Shown here: piece after piece, positions 14,347-16,365 of the stretch
Position numbering within the stretch: the first letter of the stretch is position 1
Layout of the letters: the number at the start of each line of letters is the position of its first letter
Assembly: GCA_017420455.1 (NCBI GenBank)
Contig: JAFOJB010000212.1
Coordinates: forward strand, 1 to 16,365
Length of the DNA: 16,365 bases
Direction: 5' to 3'
Origin: Blautia sp.
GTDB taxonomy: Bacteria > Bacillota > Clostridia > Lachnospirales > Lachnospiraceae
Translations under genes and position numbers: made by a program
Notes under the pieces: model-generated
What the model saw: the letters and a program-made list of their open reading frames with translations, nothing else
Told to the model about the DNA's origin: nothing
Database searches by the model: none

Positions 14347-15255
14347 TTGAACAAGAAAAAGATGTCTTTCCGGCAGTGGTTCGGTCAGGAGCATGTGGCA
14401 GGATACGTATTCAGCCTGCCTTTCATCTTTGGTTTTCTGATGTTCATGCTCATTCCGATGATCATGTCGCTATATTTTTCCTTCTGCAAATATGACATAC
14501 AAAACCCGGCGACTTTTATCGGGCTGAAAAACTATATCAATATCTTCCATGACAAAGCCTTCTGGAAAGCACTCCGTGTGACCTGTTACTACGCGCTCAT
14601 CGGAACACCGCTGAAGGTGATCTTCGCCCTGATCGTGGCTCTGATCCTTTCCAGAAATACACTGGTAACGCCGATCTATCGGGCATCCTACTATCTTCCT
14701 TCGATCATCGGCGGATCCGTGGCCGTCGCCATCCTGTGGCGCCGCCTCTTCGAGCCCACCGGTACCATCAACGCCATTCTGGGCATTTTCTTCCCGGGCA
14801 TCAAAAACTTCAACTGGTTCGGGGAAAGTACGGCGATCTGGGTGCTGATCATCCTGACGGTCTGGCAATTCGGCTCCTCCATGCTGATCTTCCTTTCCGC
14901 TCTGAAGCAGATCAACCGTGAGCTCTACGAAGCAGCCATGGTGGACGGGGCCAATAAATGGAAACAGTTCTGGAGGGTGACCCTTCCCCTGCTGACTCCC
15001 ACCATTTTCTTCAATCTGGTGCAGCAGACCATCAACTCCTTCCTCGCCTTCACCCAGAGCAAGCTGATCACTGACGGCCAGCCCAAGGACAGCACCCTGT
15101 TCTACACGCTGTATGTCTACCGGAAGGCCTTCCCCAGCATGGGAAAGAGCCAGATGGGATATGCCTCTGCCCTGGCCTGGATCATGCTGGTGATCATTTC
15201 CCTGGTGACTGCCCTCCTGTTCTGGAGCCGCAGCAAATGGGTCTATGAAGATTGA
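14347..15255 (+). CDS. CUT1 sugar ABC transporter permease (MalF/UgpA/YteP type)
   Basis: This 302-residue inner-membrane permease has about six hydrophobic segments: for example VFSLPFIFGFLMFMLIPMIM near residue 22, ALIGTPLKVIFALIVALIL, and ALAWIMLVIISLVTALLF at the end. The EAA loop that docks the ATPase begins at Glu195 (EAAMVDGANKWKQFW, then RVTLPLLTP). It pairs with the next permease to import the ligand of the upstream binding protein. The start appears to be TTG at 14347, 7 bases after the weak GGGGG site (14335-14339); the first ATG at 14362 is 22 bases away from it. The TTG lies at the end of a run of seven T. The protein most resembles permeases from pectic or complex-oligosaccharide operons, but specificity is not encoded in a visible motif. 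No partner ATPase gene is in the window. Confidence 0.92.
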   Translation: MNKKKMSFRQWFGQEHVAGYVFSLPFIFGFLMFMLIPMIMSLYFSFCKYDIQNPATFIGLKNYINIFHDKAFWKALRVTCYYALIGTPLKVIFALIVALILSRNTLVTPIYRASYYLPSIIGGSVAVAILWRRLFEPTGTINAILGIFFPGIKNFNWFGESTAIWVLIILTVWQFGSSMLIFLSALKQINRELYEAAMVDGANKWKQFWRVTLPLLTPTIFFNLVQQTINSFLAFTQSKLITDGQPKDSTLFYTLYVYRKAFPSMGKSQMGYASALAWIMLVIISLVTALLFWSRSKWVYED

Positions 15256-15269
15256 GAGGAGGAATGAAA

Positions 15270-16115
15270 ATGGCTAAGAAAAAGACTAAGGGAGCAATCA
15301 TCTATCATATCCTCGTCACCATCGGGGCATTTATCATGGTCTATCCTCTTCTCTGGATGATCCTCAGTTCCTTCAAACCCACGAACTCGATCCTGCCCAC
15401 TGCCACCCAGCTGATCCCCACTACATGGACCCTGGACAACTACCGGACGGGCTGGAAGGGCTTCATGGGATATTCCTTCGCAACCTTCTTTAAAAACTCC
15501 TTCTTCATCTCCATCGTGTCCACCTTCGGCACGCTGATCTCCTCTGCGTTCGTGGCGTATTCCCTCCAGAGGCTTCAGTTCAGAATGAAGAGGATCCTCT
15601 TCGTGCTGGTGCTCTCCACCATGATGCTGCCGCCGCAGATCCTGATGATCCCGCAGTACATGTGGTTCCGCCGCCTGAACTGGGTAGGTACCTACAACCC
15701 CATGATCGTTCCGTATTTCTTCGCGATCCAGGGCTTTTTCGTATACCTGATCATGAACTTCATCGGCGGCGTCCCGAAGGAGCTGGACGAGGCAGCCAAG
15801 ATCGACGGATGTTCCTATTACGGGATCTTCTTCCGGATCATCCTGCCCCTGATCACACCTGCGCTGGTCACCAGCGCGATCTTCTCCTTCATCTGGAGAT
15901 GGGACGATTACCTCTCCGCATTGCTCTATGTGACAAAGCCGGCGATGCGGCCCATCTCCCTGGCCCTGAAGCTGTTCAACGATCCCTCCTCCGGGTCGGA
16001 TATCGGCGCGACTCTTGCCATGTCCACCCTCTCGATTGTTCCTGCTACGATCCTGTTCCTGTTCTTCCAGAAATCTCTGGTAGAAGGAATCGCAAGCTCC
16101 GGCATCAAGGGATAA
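15270..16115 (+). CDS. CUT1 sugar ABC transporter permease (MalG/UgpE/YcjP type)
   Basis: This 281-residue inner-membrane protein is the second half of the CUT1 channel. Hydrophobic segments begin with IIYHILVTIGAFIMVYPLLW, and the MalG-type opening LLWMILSSFKPTNSI is present. The EAA loop starts near Glu174 (EAAKIDGCSYYGIFF, then RIILPLITPAL). FIWRWDDYLSALLYV, TLAMSTLSIVPATILFLFFQ and the closing KSLVEGIASSGIKG are family hallmarks, the last being the usual C-terminus of MalG-like permeases. The ATG at 15270 follows GGAGG by 7 bases; nearby in-frame codons at 15252 and 15264 are upstream of or too close to that site. It starts 14 bases after the preceding permease stop, so the two are co-translated. 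Confidence 0.94.
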   Translation: MAKKKTKGAIIYHILVTIGAFIMVYPLLWMILSSFKPTNSILPTATQLIPTTWTLDNYRTGWKGFMGYSFATFFKNSFFISIVSTFGTLISSAFVAYSLQRLQFRMKRILFVLVLSTMMLPPQILMIPQYMWFRRLNWVGTYNPMIVPYFFAIQGFFVYLIMNFIGGVPKELDEAAKIDGCSYYGIFFRIILPLITPALVTSAIFSFIWRWDDYLSALLYVTKPAMRPISLALKLFNDPSSGSDIGATLAMSTLSIVPATILFLFFQKSLVEGIASSGIKG

Positions 16116-16131
16116 GCATCATCCGAGAGAC

Positions 16132-16164
16132 GCGGGAAAACGAATAAGCAGATGTTTTCGCCGC
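16132..16164 (+). other. Stem-loop between permease and GH4-like gene
   Basis: GCGGGAAAAC (16132-16141) pairs with GTTTTC (16154-16159) and CCGC (16161-16164), with one bulged G and a 12-base loop. No T-run follows immediately, so it is likelier an RNA processing or stability element within the operon than a terminator. Confidence 0.5.
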
Positions 16165-16209
16165 GCCCCGGATTTATTTTCAGACCTGTATTCAGAAAGG
16201 CTAATTGAA

Positions 16210-16365
16210 ATGAAATACCAAGACGGAAAAATGAGAGAGATCCAGATTGCCTACATCGGCGGCGGTTCCCGCGGATGGGCCTGGACCTTCATGACAGACC
16301 TGGCACTTGACGACGAGATCAGCGGCACCATCCGTCTTTACGACATCGATGAAGAGGCCGCAGAA
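16210..16365 (+). CDS. GH4-family glycosidase, LplD/alpha-galacturonidase-like, 5' part only
   Basis: Only the first 52 codons are in the window. The N-terminal Rossmann motif IAYIGGGSRGWAWTFMTDLA and the following LYDIDEEAAE are characteristic of glycoside hydrolase family 4, whose members use NAD+ and a divalent metal in an oxidation-elimination mechanism. The GGGSRGWAW form resembles the alpha-galacturonidase (LplD) / alpha-glucuronidase branch more than phospho-glucosidases, but this is judged from a short piece. The ATG at 16210 is preceded by GAAAGG; a second in-frame Met at residue 8 (MREIQIAYIGG) is a possible alternative start. It follows the permease gene by 94 bases and probably shares its transcript, acting on uronic-acid-containing oligosaccharides taken up by that importer. 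Confidence 0.8.
   Translation, partial: MKYQDGKMREIQIAYIGGGSRGWAWTFMTDLALDDEISGTIRLYDIDEEAAE

Overview
The window looks like a piece of a Bacillota chromosome, most likely a gut Lachnospiraceae-type Clostridia. The evidence is strong AGGAGG ribosome-binding sites, Gram-positive-style CUT1 and RbsABC-type sugar transporters, a LacI-family regulator, short AT-rich control regions between moderately GC-rich genes, and protein styles typical of that group. The genus is an inference. No rRNA, tRNA, CRISPR array, IS element or phage gene is visible. The window is a carbohydrate-acquisition region with two back-to-back sugar loci.

Left edge (1-1080): the 3' end of an ABC-2 (ABCG-like) membrane protein with an unusual repeat-containing loop. 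It ends at a long, almost perfect hairpin that serves as a bidirectional terminator between it and the converging operon.

Minus-strand locus (1088-6082): a promoter with a perfect TTGACA -35 box drives a sorbitol/xylitol-dehydrogenase-like zinc enzyme, a periplasmic-binding-protein-like sugar receptor, an RbsA/MglA-type double ATPase and an RbsC-type permease. Together they look like an import-and-oxidise module for a monosaccharide or polyol. Stem-loops lie between receptor and ATPase genes.

Regulatory centre (6083-7897): a gene-poor stretch with hairpins, a LacI-family repressor on the minus strand, and a divergent control region for the plus-strand locus.

Plus-strand locus (7771-16365, running off the window): an esterase, a GH31 alpha-glycosidase, a GH105 unsaturated-uronyl hydrolase, a CUT1 solute-binding protein with two MalF/MalG-type permeases, and the first 52 codons of a GH4 enzyme resembling the LplD/alpha-galacturonidase clade. 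None of the enzymes has a signal peptide, so imported acetylated, lyase-generated oligosaccharides (probably pectic, such as rhamnogalacturonan fragments) would be deacetylated and trimmed in the cytoplasm. No dedicated ATPase is present, so a shared MsmK-type ATPase elsewhere is expected.

The most notable observations are: (i) the CUT1 binding-protein gene has an ideal promoter, ribosome-binding site and signal peptide but an ATA codon where the start should be; (ii) a 17-bp operator-like motif with 15 identical positions is shared by the two plus-strand promoters; (iii) a degenerate 51-bp tandem repeat begins inside the last codons of the esterase gene; (iv) a terminator-like attenuator follows the binding-protein gene, and the next gene starts with TTG inside a T-tract; (v) neither secreted binding protein has a normal lipobox cysteine.
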